Assembly: GCA_004293915.1 (NCBI GenBank)
Contig: RDZG01000069.1
Coordinates: forward strand, 1-64,000
Direction: 5' to 3'
DNA length: 64,000 bases
Source of the DNA: Bacteroidota bacterium
Lineage (GTDB): Bacteria; Bacteroidota; Bacteroidia; Cytophagales; UBA9547
This document shows positions 7,701 to 14,949 of this stretch, piece after piece. How positions within the stretch are numbered: the first letter of the stretch is position 1; each line of letters begins with the position of its first letter. A model generated the notes under the pieces. The model was not told where the DNA came from and made no database searches. It was given only the letters and a program-made list of their open reading frames with translations. A program made the position numbers and the translations under genes.

Positions 7701-7823
7701 TTGTGTTTTTCCTGTTCCAGGTCCTGCCAATACTAAAACTGGACCTTCTGTAGTTTCAATAGCCACACGTTGCTCAGCATTTGCTTTTGCAATTGCCGCT
7801 TCAAAAATCGGATTTGTAATCAT
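4701..7823 (-). CDS. UvrD-like DNA helicase fused to PD-(D/E)XK nuclease
   Basis: 1040 residues. Superfamily 1 helicase with Walker A AGPGTGKT (33-40), Walker B and downstream DDQSIYSFQGA (about 298), and the C-terminal motifs HSSKGLEF and VAMTRAKEQ. The last 250 residues are a PD-(D/E)XK nuclease: GKIDKIEK with catalytic Asp and VIDYKTGKP with Asp-x-Lys near 924. Four cysteines (LSCPLTFYF, then GCNDEKCHWC at the end) match the iron-sulfur frame of AddB/Cas4-type nucleases. Probable role is DNA end processing and recombination repair, as a single-chain counterpart of AddAB. It lies 12 bp after the type IX protein gene on the same strand. The nuclease and Fe-S calls come from motifs. Confidence 0.88.
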   Translation of the reverse strand: MITNPIFEAAIAKANAEQRVAIETTEGPVLVLAGPGTGKTQILSLRIGKILQIPDIFPHNILCLTYTDAGAVAMRKRLSEFIGAEAYKVHIYTFHSFCNTIIQDNRQYFGDSQDLQPISELETIDVYYDLINNLPAGNRFKKYTGNIYSAYIALKKLFETIKKENYVPEDLIYQAEEYIKSLPDIPEYQYKRNTKEYQKGDANPRLVLEETKKIEKFIDAVLLFPVFQQKMKKAERYDFNDMIHWVINAFEIHENLLARYQEQFQYILVDEFQDTNGSQNKILSLLVSFWEDNPNLFVVGDDDQSIYSFQGAENERIKQFVAQYNENLKAIVLTQNYRSTQAILDASKASIEHNITRLVLDTNLIDNFEKQGQKLAKNLVSKKQIQTNEIEIRAYNNAFHEAADIAFEIENKKNNGEDLNEIAILYRNKKDVEKIIKVFDQKQIPYNIRKRLNILKTPFIKKLTAILSYIDAENQAFESGNFIISKALFFDFFNINTNDISKIALHIAANKLKWRTFLANEAEMQKLSISSEKEILALSFAIENGIKNVHNHTLQVVFEKLLTDLKLINYILKSSEKILLLQTLTSFFDFLKEESVKNPEITLTQFLSMISKMNENGVELAIEQIVSQEAGVHFITAHSSKGLEFKTVYLINCESKSWEKKSTKGEQIKFPPIDEFDISKKDIEEERRLFYVAMTRAKEQIFLSYPVMKTSDKDIKEGTLEKSQFIQELIDKAGILPVSKTVKNQEMAEFLIMLLAESPKPVIEAYEKSHINQVLRNYKLSVTHLSKYLSCPLTFYFENILKIPTARTADAAFGNAYHYAIDQFFKAMLADWNKQFPTLERFEYFFNLGLTRYASHFTEEEYLLKKEYAEQILPLYYENYINTWEKNVETEYDFSIVLLDEVPITGKIDKIEKRGNEVNVIDYKTGKPENAKKKLIRPNADADETSTFEKLHGGDYWRQIVFYKLLIDNNKNQDWHMVSGEIDLLQPDKDNNFVKHKIVVTPEDEEIVKNQIKDTYIKIMNHDFYTGCNDEKCHWCSSFL

Positions 7824-7835
7824 GTTTTAAAATTG

Positions 7836-10565
7836 TTATCGAATAATCTGTACCCAACCTTTTCGGGTTTGTTTTTGTTTTGCCGGATTTAAAACATCAA
7901 ATTCTACAATTACTGAAAAATAATAAATTCCATCGGGCTGTCCAGCTCCATCCCAATTGATGTTGATGTCGTTTCCTGAAAAAACTTTTGTTCCCCAACG
8001 ATTGTAAATGGTACTAACAACAGATTTTACCAATCGAGTTGGCTTTTTGGGTTCAAAAACATCGTTTATGCCATCTTTTGGATCGGGTGTAAACACATTT
8101 GGAAGTTCAAAATATTCAAACGATTCGCAAGCAGAAACATCAATACAAGCTTGATTACTAAAAACACTTTCGATTAAATTTCCATTTTCTAAAAAACGAT
8201 AGGTTTTGACTTTATAACAGCCAAAAAACCGACTATTACCATCTGTAAAAACCGAATCAGGAGCTTTTACATCTGCAATTTGTACATAATCTGCTTCGTT
8301 GGACAATTGGGAATAAAATAATTTTGTACCTACAACTGTATTTTCGCAATCTAAATTTAGAAGAATTTTCCATTTCAATTCTACTTTACTTTTTTCAATA
8401 TCACAATCTATAGGACTTAATTTCAACTCGGGTGGACAAGGTGGCAACGAATCTTTTGGAATAGCATCTACCACAAGTTGCGAATTGTTTAGTAAGGAAT
8501 CTAAAATAATTCCTGTATTGGTTAAATTTGGGCATCCAAATTCATATTTTCCATTCGTTTTTACATAATAAGTATATTTATTTCCGTTGATTAGTGGTTC
8601 GGTATTTTGACCAATATCATCAAAATTAGTGCTAGTTGTTGTTCCAATTAACACAAAACCAGCTGATGTAGTAAGTTTATATATTGAAGTTGGGTAACTA
8701 TTTTTCCAAGATGTTTGCGTTTTTCGCCATGTCAAAGTTATTTTTTTGTTTTTAGAAATGGCTTCTAAAAATACTGACGAAGACTCTTCTGTTGTATATT
8801 TTATCGTATTTGCAGTTCCAAACCGATAGCCGATTTTATAAAAATATTGCTTTTGGGTTGTATTTAAACCAAAATCAGTAAAAACAGTATCGTTTAAAGC
8901 TGATATTGTGGTAATAACTTCATAAGTACCAGCATTTTCTTTTCGGAATACTTGGTACGAATAGGGTGGGGGATTTAAAATCGGGTCTATATCTTTTGGT
9001 TTTTTCCAACGCACAAAAATTTGTCCATTATTGAGCGAAGTTGATGTAACCGAAACATTTATCAAAAACGGAATATCGTTGCGCAATTGAGAACATGACA
9101 TCAAAGACGGTTTGCTTTCTCCGCCTCCCAAATCGGTATGCCGGGCAAATACATAATAGCAATATTTTTTCCCGTACGTAACATTTGTGTCTATAAAAGT
9201 ACTCGCTCCACTTTGTGTTACAATACCAATTTCTTCAAATCCATTAATACTTTTATTTCCTTTTGCACATGAGTCAATTGTAAAAGGAGTTTCATCACAG
9301 GTTTTTCGCATAATATGATATTCTGGACTTCTGCTGTTTCTGCATAAATACCTATTCCAAGATAATTTTATAGAATCATTTGATGGCAAAGCAACAAAAC
9401 CTGTGATGGCAGGCCCGTTTACCTGAATCGACCACGATTTTATATCAACTAATGGTACAAGAGCATCTTTATCATCTACCTTAAAAACAGGAATATAAGG
9501 TTGATCTCTAATGTGTTCGCAAGTGGTTTGCCAATTAAAAATTAGTTTTGCAGGGTTTGATAATAATAAAGGGTTTCCTATGGGAGAAATTGTAGCTTTA
9601 TTTGTTGCTAATTCAAACGGACCACTAAAATATGACATTTCTATTTGATTACTTTCCAAATCGGTACCAATTATAGTACCAACCAGTAGTTTTGTAGCCG
9701 AAATACAGGTATCTTTAGGTACAGTTAGCTCAGGTTTTGTATTGTTAGATTTTACAATTTCGACTTGCATATCACGAGTCAAATACCCAATCTGAATACC
9801 ATTTCTAAATTCTTTAACAATAAAAGCAATATTATATTCACCTTCTATACAAGGTTTATTCCAAGTAATTGTGCCTGAAATGGCATCAATTGAAATTTGC
9901 GAACTACATGCACCAGAACTAAAAGATGGGTCATTAACAGGTTTAAAACCTAAAATATCTCTGCCTGAAGTTGAACCATCTGGAAAATCTTTACTTGGAA
10001 TTAATTGATATACTAACGAATCGCCATCAGCATCAAACGAACCTGGGTTGTGTATAAAAACCTGTCCAACAGCACCTTTATCGATTGGCGGAACTTTTAA
10101 TGCTGGTGTGCTATTTGAACCTAAGAACGGATCAATCAAAAGTTGCGTTTCGATATAAAAACTAGTATTCCCAGAACTAGGAATGTTTTGTATGCCCACA
10201 TTTCTATATTTAATATATGTAAAAACAGTATATTTTCCTGAATTAGTATAGGTATGTGTAAATTCAAATTTAAGTTGTTGGGTATTAGGTGTTAATTGTG
10301 TTCGTAAAATCAAATTGGAAGTAACTGTATTGCCATCTCCTAAATACAAAACTGCAGAAGTTTCATCAGCTACAACATTGCTGTTTCTATATATAAATAA
10401 TGTAAATTTATAAGTATTGCTGCTCGAATTGCCAATTTTTGTGGCAATAATTTCTCCAGCACGAATGTGTGTAGCAAAGGTTTTTAAAGTGGATATAAAA
10501 AATAAAAAACAAAATATAAATACGATTTTTGAAATCTGATTCATCAAACTTTTGAGTAAATTCAT
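7836..10565 (-). CDS. Secreted multidomain protein with CHU_C type IX sorting domain
   Basis: 909 residues. A signal peptide (hydrophobic core about 14-26, Ala-Thr-His near 32) leads into beta-rich repeats, including stretches resembling fibronectin type III (residues about 390-600) and many Asn/Thr/Ser. The last 80 residues read PNVFTPDPKDGINDVF, IYNRWGTKVF and WDGAGQPDGIYYF, the gliding-motility-associated C-terminal domain used as a type B signal for the type IX system. Expected location is the cell surface or medium, possibly an adhesin. The helicase gene follows after 12 bp but need not share function. Confidence 0.85.
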   Translation of the reverse strand: MNLLKSLMNQISKIVFIFCFLFFISTLKTFATHIRAGEIIATKIGNSSSNTYKFTLFIYRNSNVVADETSAVLYLGDGNTVTSNLILRTQLTPNTQQLKFEFTHTYTNSGKYTVFTYIKYRNVGIQNIPSSGNTSFYIETQLLIDPFLGSNSTPALKVPPIDKGAVGQVFIHNPGSFDADGDSLVYQLIPSKDFPDGSTSGRDILGFKPVNDPSFSSGACSSQISIDAISGTITWNKPCIEGEYNIAFIVKEFRNGIQIGYLTRDMQVEIVKSNNTKPELTVPKDTCISATKLLVGTIIGTDLESNQIEMSYFSGPFELATNKATISPIGNPLLLSNPAKLIFNWQTTCEHIRDQPYIPVFKVDDKDALVPLVDIKSWSIQVNGPAITGFVALPSNDSIKLSWNRYLCRNSRSPEYHIMRKTCDETPFTIDSCAKGNKSINGFEEIGIVTQSGASTFIDTNVTYGKKYCYYVFARHTDLGGGESKPSLMSCSQLRNDIPFLINVSVTSTSLNNGQIFVRWKKPKDIDPILNPPPYSYQVFRKENAGTYEVITTISALNDTVFTDFGLNTTQKQYFYKIGYRFGTANTIKYTTEESSSVFLEAISKNKKITLTWRKTQTSWKNSYPTSIYKLTTSAGFVLIGTTTSTNFDDIGQNTEPLINGNKYTYYVKTNGKYEFGCPNLTNTGIILDSLLNNSQLVVDAIPKDSLPPCPPELKLSPIDCDIEKSKVELKWKILLNLDCENTVVGTKLFYSQLSNEADYVQIADVKAPDSVFTDGNSRFFGCYKVKTYRFLENGNLIESVFSNQACIDVSACESFEYFELPNVFTPDPKDGINDVFEPKKPTRLVKSVVSTIYNRWGTKVFSGNDININWDGAGQPDGIYYFSVIVEFDVLNPAKQKQTRKGWVQIIR

Positions 10566-10649
10566 AATGTAAAAGTAATGTATAACAGATAAAGTTATAC
10601 ACTTAATGAATATTTTCTATAATATTTTTTGTTTACTACAAAAAATCGC

Positions 10650-10657
10650 TATTTTTG
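10650..10657 (+). promoter_or_regulatory. Promoter of rplS
   Basis: TATTTTTG followed by CAGTCC, 40 bp before the rplS ATG. Confidence 0.6.
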
Positions 10658-10697
10658 CAGTCCTTTTTAGAGAAGATATACAAATAACAACATAGAG

Positions 10698-11057
10698 ATG
10701 AGCAAAATATTAGATTTTGTAAATGCAGAAATTGCTGGAGAAATTAAAAAATCGCAACCTGATTTCAAAGCAGGTGATACCGTGAATGTACACGTAAAAA
10801 TTAAAGAAGGAGCAAAAGAGCGAGTTCAACAATATCAAGGTGTTGTGCTTCAACGCAGAAACAGTGGACATCCTGGCGAAACTTTTACAGTTCGTAAAAT
10901 TTCAAATGGTATAGCTGTAGAGCGTATTTTTCCAATTCTTTCACCATCAATCGAAAAGCTTGAATTGGTTCGTAGAGGTAAAGTTCGCAGAGCTCGTTTG
11001 TTTTACTTACGCGATGCAAAAGGAAAAAGTGCTCGTATCAAAGAGAAAAAAATGTAG
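10698..11057 (+). CDS. rplS: 50S ribosomal protein L19
   Basis: 119 residues, normal length. Diagnostic L19 sequences are seen: [44 protein letters not shown] and the basic tail [21 protein letters not shown]19 sits at the 30S-50S interface. It is monocistronic here, with its own promoter and terminator. Confidence 0.97.
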   Translation: MSKILDFVNAEIAGEIKKSQPDFKAGDTVNVHVKIKEGAKERVQQYQGVVLQRRNSGHPGETFTVRKISNGIAVERIFPILSPSIEKLELVRRGKVRRARLFYLRDAKGKSARIKEKKM

Positions 11058-11081
11058 TTTGTTTTCAAACCTATATTTAGA

Positions 11082-11114
11082 AAAAGCTCCAATCAGAAAA
11101 TTGGAGCTTTTTTT
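11082..11114 (+). terminator. Terminator of rplS
   Basis: 12-bp perfect stem AAAAGCTCCAAT/ATTGGAGCTTTT with loop CAGAAA and a T-run, 24 nt after the rplS stop. Confidence 0.88.
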
Positions 11115-11149
11115 ATATGAAAATAAATTTTAAAGACATAAAAAATGAC

Positions 11150-11157
11150 TATTTTTG
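11150..11157 (+). promoter_or_regulatory. Promoter of the Rpn-like nuclease gene
   Basis: TATTTTTG, 21 bp before ATG 11179. Confidence 0.55.
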
Positions 11158-11178
11158 TATTGTTATTTTTACAACTAA

Positions 11179-12039
11179 ATGAATGCAAAATATATAAATC
11201 CGTTTACTGACTTTGGATTTAAAAAAATATTTGGAGAAGAAGCAAGTAAGTTGTTGCTTATCGACTTCTTAAATGCTTTATTGCCTCAAACCAATAAAAT
11301 AGTTGATCTTACATTTAAAAATACCGAACATTTAGGACAAACAGAAATAGATAGAAAAGCTGTTTATGATATATTTTGCGAAAATGAAACAGGAGAAAAA
11401 TTTATTGTAGAACTTCAAAAAGCCAAACAAAATTATTTTAAAGAACGAACCATTTATTACTCCACATTTCCAATTAGAGAACAAGCCGAAAAAGGAGAAT
11501 GGAATTATAATTTAAAAATGGTTTATTGTATTGGTATTTTGGATTTTACCTTTGACGATTACAAAGATGAACCTGAAAAAAACGAGGTAGTACATACCAT
11601 AAAATTGAAAAACCAAAATGGAAAAACATTTTATGACAAACTAACTTATATTTATATCGAAATGCCTAACTTTAAACAAAGCGAGGCAAATCTAAAAACC
11701 AGATTGGATAAATGGTTGTATTTCATTAAACATTTAGAAGATTTTCAGACCATACCAACCATTTTTAAAGACGAAGTATTTACCATTGCATTTGAAAAAG
11801 CAGAAATTTCTAAATTTGGGCAAGCCGAATTGAAGAGTTATGAAATGAATTTAAAAATGTATAGAGATTATAAAAATACGGTTGATACAGCTTTTGATGA
11901 AGGGAAATTAGAGGGAAAATCAGAAGGAATAATAGAAGGGAAAATACAAACAGCTAAACAACTGAAAAAATTGGGAATTGAAATTTCTATTATAGAAAAA
12001 TCAACTGGTCTAACAAATGAAATAATAGAAAAACTATAA
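11179..12039 (+). CDS. Rpn/PDDEXK-family nuclease (transposase-like)
   Basis: 286 residues. The start NPFTDFGFKKIFGEE..K.LLIDFLNALL and the middle DRKAVYDIFCENETGEKFIVELQKAK are the signature of the Rpn / PD-(D/E)XK 'transposase' family; the catalytic series reads Asp...Glu-Leu-Gln, with Gln where other PD-(D/E)XK enzymes have Lys, as is usual in this family. A low-complexity stretch (EGKLEGKSEGIIEGK, about 242-256) and the ending STGLTNEIIEKL are also typical. Such proteins are common, multicopy and linked to recombination or phage defence, rather than to real transposons. It has its own promoter between rplS and smpB. Confidence 0.88.
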   Translation: MNAKYINPFTDFGFKKIFGEEASKLLLIDFLNALLPQTNKIVDLTFKNTEHLGQTEIDRKAVYDIFCENETGEKFIVELQKAKQNYFKERTIYYSTFPIREQAEKGEWNYNLKMVYCIGILDFTFDDYKDEPEKNEVVHTIKLKNQNGKTFYDKLTYIYIEMPNFKQSEANLKTRLDKWLYFIKHLEDFQTIPTIFKDEVFTIAFEKAEISKFGQAELKSYEMNLKMYRDYKNTVDTAFDEGKLEGKSEGIIEGKIQTAKQLKKLGIEISIIEKSTGLTNEIIEKL

Positions 12040-12087
12040 GTTTGAATTACATAAGTTTATATTTTTTAAAAAAATGATTCAAAAATA

Positions 12088-12546
12088 ATGAAAGATAAAA
12101 TCGAGAAATCGGTAAATATTAGAAACAAAAAAGCAAGTTTTGAATATCATTTCTTGGAAACATACACGGCTGGAATTGTGTTGAGAGGCACCGAGATAAA
12201 ATCTATACGTCAGCAAAAGGTAAATATGCAAGATGCCTATTGCTATGTACAAGATAATAGTTTACGGATTAAAAATTTTCATATCTCATCTTACGAATCG
12301 GGTTCTTGGCTAAACCATGATCCATTGCGAGAACGTATATTATTATTAAAGAAAAAAGAAATAAGAAAAATCACTTCAAGTCTTGAAGACCAAGGTGTTA
12401 CAGTTATTCCAACTCGCATTTATATTTCGGATAGAGGTTTTGCAAAAATGGAAATTGCAGTAGCAAAAGGTAAAAAACTTTACGACAAACGAGAAGACCT
12501 AAAAGAAAAAGATTCTAAACGAGAAATGAAATCTATTGAATTTTAA
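12088..12546 (+). CDS. smpB: SsrA-binding protein SmpB
   Basis: 152 residues. Family marks are RNKKASFEYHFLETYTAGIVL.GTEIKSIR, the central LRIKNFHIS and the C-terminal AKGKKLYDKRE..KEKD. SmpB binds tmRNA and brings it to stalled ribosomes during trans-translation. The tmRNA gene itself is not seen in the window. Confidence 0.96.
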   Translation: MKDKIEKSVNIRNKKASFEYHFLETYTAGIVLRGTEIKSIRQQKVNMQDAYCYVQDNSLRIKNFHISSYESGSWLNHDPLRERILLLKKKEIRKITSSLEDQGVTVIPTRIYISDRGFAKMEIAVAKGKKLYDKREDLKEKDSKREMKSIEF

Positions 12547-12569
12547 TTAAAACATTCAGGTTAATTTTA

Positions 12570-12577
12570 TAATTTTG
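12570..12577 (+). promoter_or_regulatory. Promoter of the fatty acid hydroxylase gene
   Basis: TAATTTTG, 25 bp before ATG 12602. Confidence 0.5.
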
Positions 12578-12601
12578 TATAAAAATATTATTAAATAAAA
12601 A

Positions 12602-13252
12602 ATGGCAAAGAATTTTGTATCAAACAAAGACGAATCTGTAAGAATGTTTAAGGCAGACTGGATAGATATGGTTTCGAGAGTGCATTTCAGTATTCCCCTT
12701 TATTTATATGTTCCAGTAGCATTGATTTGCTTATATCGCAGTTTTTTTATTTTTGAAAATAGTTTTTTAGCTATTTTGGGTTTGATTGTGGTTGGCATTG
12801 CAGTTTGGACTTTTGCCGAATATCTTTTACATCGATTTATATTTCATTACCATCCAACAACAGAATGGGGCAAACGTATGTCGTTTATTATGCACGGTGT
12901 GCATCACGATTATCCAAACGACAGCAAACGTTTGGTTATGGTTCCTTCGATAAGTATCCCTTTGTGTGTATTATTTTATTCTATGTTTTATTACACTTTT
13001 GGAGCAACAAATGTTGATGCTTTTTTTGTTGGATACGTAATTGGTTATTTGTTTTATGATATGACACATTATGCTTTGCATCATGCCAATTTTAAATCTA
13101 AATTTTGGTTGATGTTGAAACAAAACCACATGCGTCACCATTATATGGAACCTGATAGAGGTTTTGGTGTTTCAACCACATTTTGGGATTTGGTTTTTAA
13201 ATCTACTTTTACAGGCGTAGCTGATAAAAAAGAAGTTGAAGTTATACATTAA
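12602..13252 (+). CDS. Fatty acid hydroxylase / sterol desaturase superfamily membrane enzyme
   Basis: 216 residues with about four membrane helices. Histidine clusters for a di-iron centre occur in the usual order: HRFIFHYH (about 77), HGVHHDYP (about 99), HYALHH and HMRHHY (about 160-180). The layout matches the fatty acid 2-hydroxylase branch (lipid 2-hydroxylation, for example of sphingolipid or lipid A acyl chains). Substrate cannot be read from sequence. It has its own promoter after smpB. Confidence 0.87.
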   Translation: MAKNFVSNKDESVRMFKADWIDMVSRVHFSIPLYLYVPVALICLYRSFFIFENSFLAILGLIVVGIAVWTFAEYLLHRFIFHYHPTTEWGKRMSFIMHGVHHDYPNDSKRLVMVPSISIPLCVLFYSMFYYTFGATNVDAFFVGYVIGYLFYDMTHYALHHANFKSKFWLMLKQNHMRHHYMEPDRGFGVSTTFWDLVFKSTFTGVADKKEVEVIH

Positions 13253-13490
13253 TCTAGTTTTAAAATACTTAATCAATATATTTTTTACAATTTAGATGCT
13301 TTAGTGGTATTTTAATTATTATTGAGTTTTTGTTTGCAATTAATCTTTTAAGTATTTACGATTAAAATCGGTAATTATTTATGATTATTGTTGTACTATG
13401 TTTAAATGCATATTAGCTCAAAAATTCCTTTACAATTTTATATTTTTTCTGTTTTCATTCTCTACATTTACAAAAATTATTAAATCATAA

Positions 13491-13928
13491 ATGGGTTCAA
13501 CAGTAAATCTGAAAAACAGAATAAAAGAAGTTAGTTTACAAAAAGCTGAAGCAAAAGCAGCTGTTAAAAATTATGTTACTTGGTTTGAAATTCCTGCCTA
13601 TAATCATTACAGAGCTATTGCCTTTTTTAATTTTATTTTTGGAATTGAAATGACAACTGTTGAACTCAATGGATATTATATGGGGTTTTTTCCAGCCGAA
13701 AATGGCATAGGAGGGGCTGTAGTAACAGGGCAGGGGTGTGTGCCAAGCGAAACTGGAGCTTTGATTTATTTGAATGCAGGACCTGATTTAGAAATTCCAT
13801 TGAGCAAAATAAACGAAGCAGGTGGACGTGTTGTAATGGGCAAAACCTATTTGGGTGAATCTGCAGGATATTTTGCATTATTTATTGATACAGAAGGAAA
13901 TAGATTGGCTTTACATTCTAAAAATTAA
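13491..13928 (+). CDS. VOC-family (glyoxalase-like) protein
   Basis: 145 residues. VTWFEIPAYNHYRAIAFFNFIFGIEM and the C-terminal GYFALFIDTEGNRLALHS form the paired beta-alpha-beta-beta-beta units of the vicinal oxygen chelate fold, in the short YdcJ/DUF-like subgroup often annotated as VOC protein. Reaction unknown. 238 bp without a recognisable gene precede it. Confidence 0.8.
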   Translation: MGSTVNLKNRIKEVSLQKAEAKAAVKNYVTWFEIPAYNHYRAIAFFNFIFGIEMTTVELNGYYMGFFPAENGIGGAVVTGQGCVPSETGALIYLNAGPDLEIPLSKINEAGGRVVMGKTYLGESAGYFALFIDTEGNRLALHSKN

Positions 13929-13972
13929 GAATATTATTTTTCAAATGATGATTTATAAAATAATACTATTAC

Positions 13973-14890
13973 ATGAAATTCATTGCTAGCTCGTATTCAG
14001 ATTTAGTTAATTCTATTTCTGAAACATATTCTTTTGGAAGGGTCAATGCTTTTAAACAAGTTAATAAATTACTTGTTGATACATATTGGAGGATTGGCAA
14101 AAATATTGTCGAATTTGAGCAAGGTGGAAATGTAAAATCTCAATACGGTTCACAGTTATTAGAACGTTTATCAAAGGATCTATCTTTACAATTTGGGAAA
14201 GGTTTTAGTTTAAGCAACCTTCAAAGATTTCGTCAGTTTTATATTTTATATCCAAATTATGCGATATCATCGCATAATTTACAAAAGTCTGACAATCAGT
14301 TTGTTAAAAATCATGCGACAGCATCGCATGATTTAAGTTGGAGTCATTATGTTGAACTTATAAAAATTGAAAATGATTTAGAAAGAAGCTTTTATGAACA
14401 ACAAATACGAATAGAAAAATGGAGTATAAATGAGTTAATAAGACAAAAAAACACCTCACTATTTTTAAGATTAGCATCAGGAAAAAATAAAGACGAAATA
14501 TTGAAGTTGGCAAATCAGGGTATTATAATTGAAAAACCTGAAGATATTTTAAAAGATACTTATGTTTTTGAATTTTTAAAAATTCCTGAACCATTTCATC
14601 TAACAGAAAATGATTTAGAAACCAGACTTATTTCACAGTTGCAAGATTTTTTACTTGAATTAGGAAAAGGATTTGCATTTATTGGAAGACGATATATTGA
14701 AGCAGAGCAAAATGTAGAAGGAGATAATCCACCTATTGGTTTAATACTTGCAAGAGAAAAAGATGAGTTACAAATAAAATATGCTATGAGCCACACAGAT
14801 AGTAGGTTATTTGTTCAAAAATACCAACTTTTTTTACCAAATGAAGATGAACTTAGAAGAAAAATACAATCAGTTTATGAAGAACAATAA
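13973..14890 (+). CDS. YhcG/DUF1016 family protein lacking its nuclease core
   Basis: 305 residues. The N-terminal YhcG domain is complete (YSDLVNSI, TYWRIGKNIVEFEQ, GKGFSLSNLQRFRQFY, LSWSHYVELIKIEN, WSINELIRQKN). The C-terminal part normally contains a PD-(D/E)XK core after a LGKGFAF.GRQ motif. Here LGKGFAFIGRR (to residue 240) runs straight into YIEAEQNVEGDNPPIGLIL, which is the segment normally about 45-50 residues further on. The strands with the catalytic Asp and Glu-x-Lys are therefore absent while the reading frame is kept. Family members are restriction-associated or DNA-repair nucleases; this one should be catalytically dead. A second gene cannot be invoked because no missing piece lies nearby. 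Confidence 0.83.
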   Translation: MKFIASSYSDLVNSISETYSFGRVNAFKQVNKLLVDTYWRIGKNIVEFEQGGNVKSQYGSQLLERLSKDLSLQFGKGFSLSNLQRFRQFYILYPNYAISSHNLQKSDNQFVKNHATASHDLSWSHYVELIKIENDLERSFYEQQIRIEKWSINELIRQKNTSLFLRLASGKNKDEILKLANQGIIIEKPEDILKDTYVFEFLKIPEPFHLTENDLETRLISQLQDFLLELGKGFAFIGRRYIEAEQNVEGDNPPIGLILAREKDELQIKYAMSHTDSRLFVQKYQLFLPNEDELRRKIQSVYEEQ

Positions 14891-14949
14891 AATCTTAAAA
14901 ATATATTATTAGCTAGAAGCCCTTATAAGTTTTAAAAATACACTTTGAA

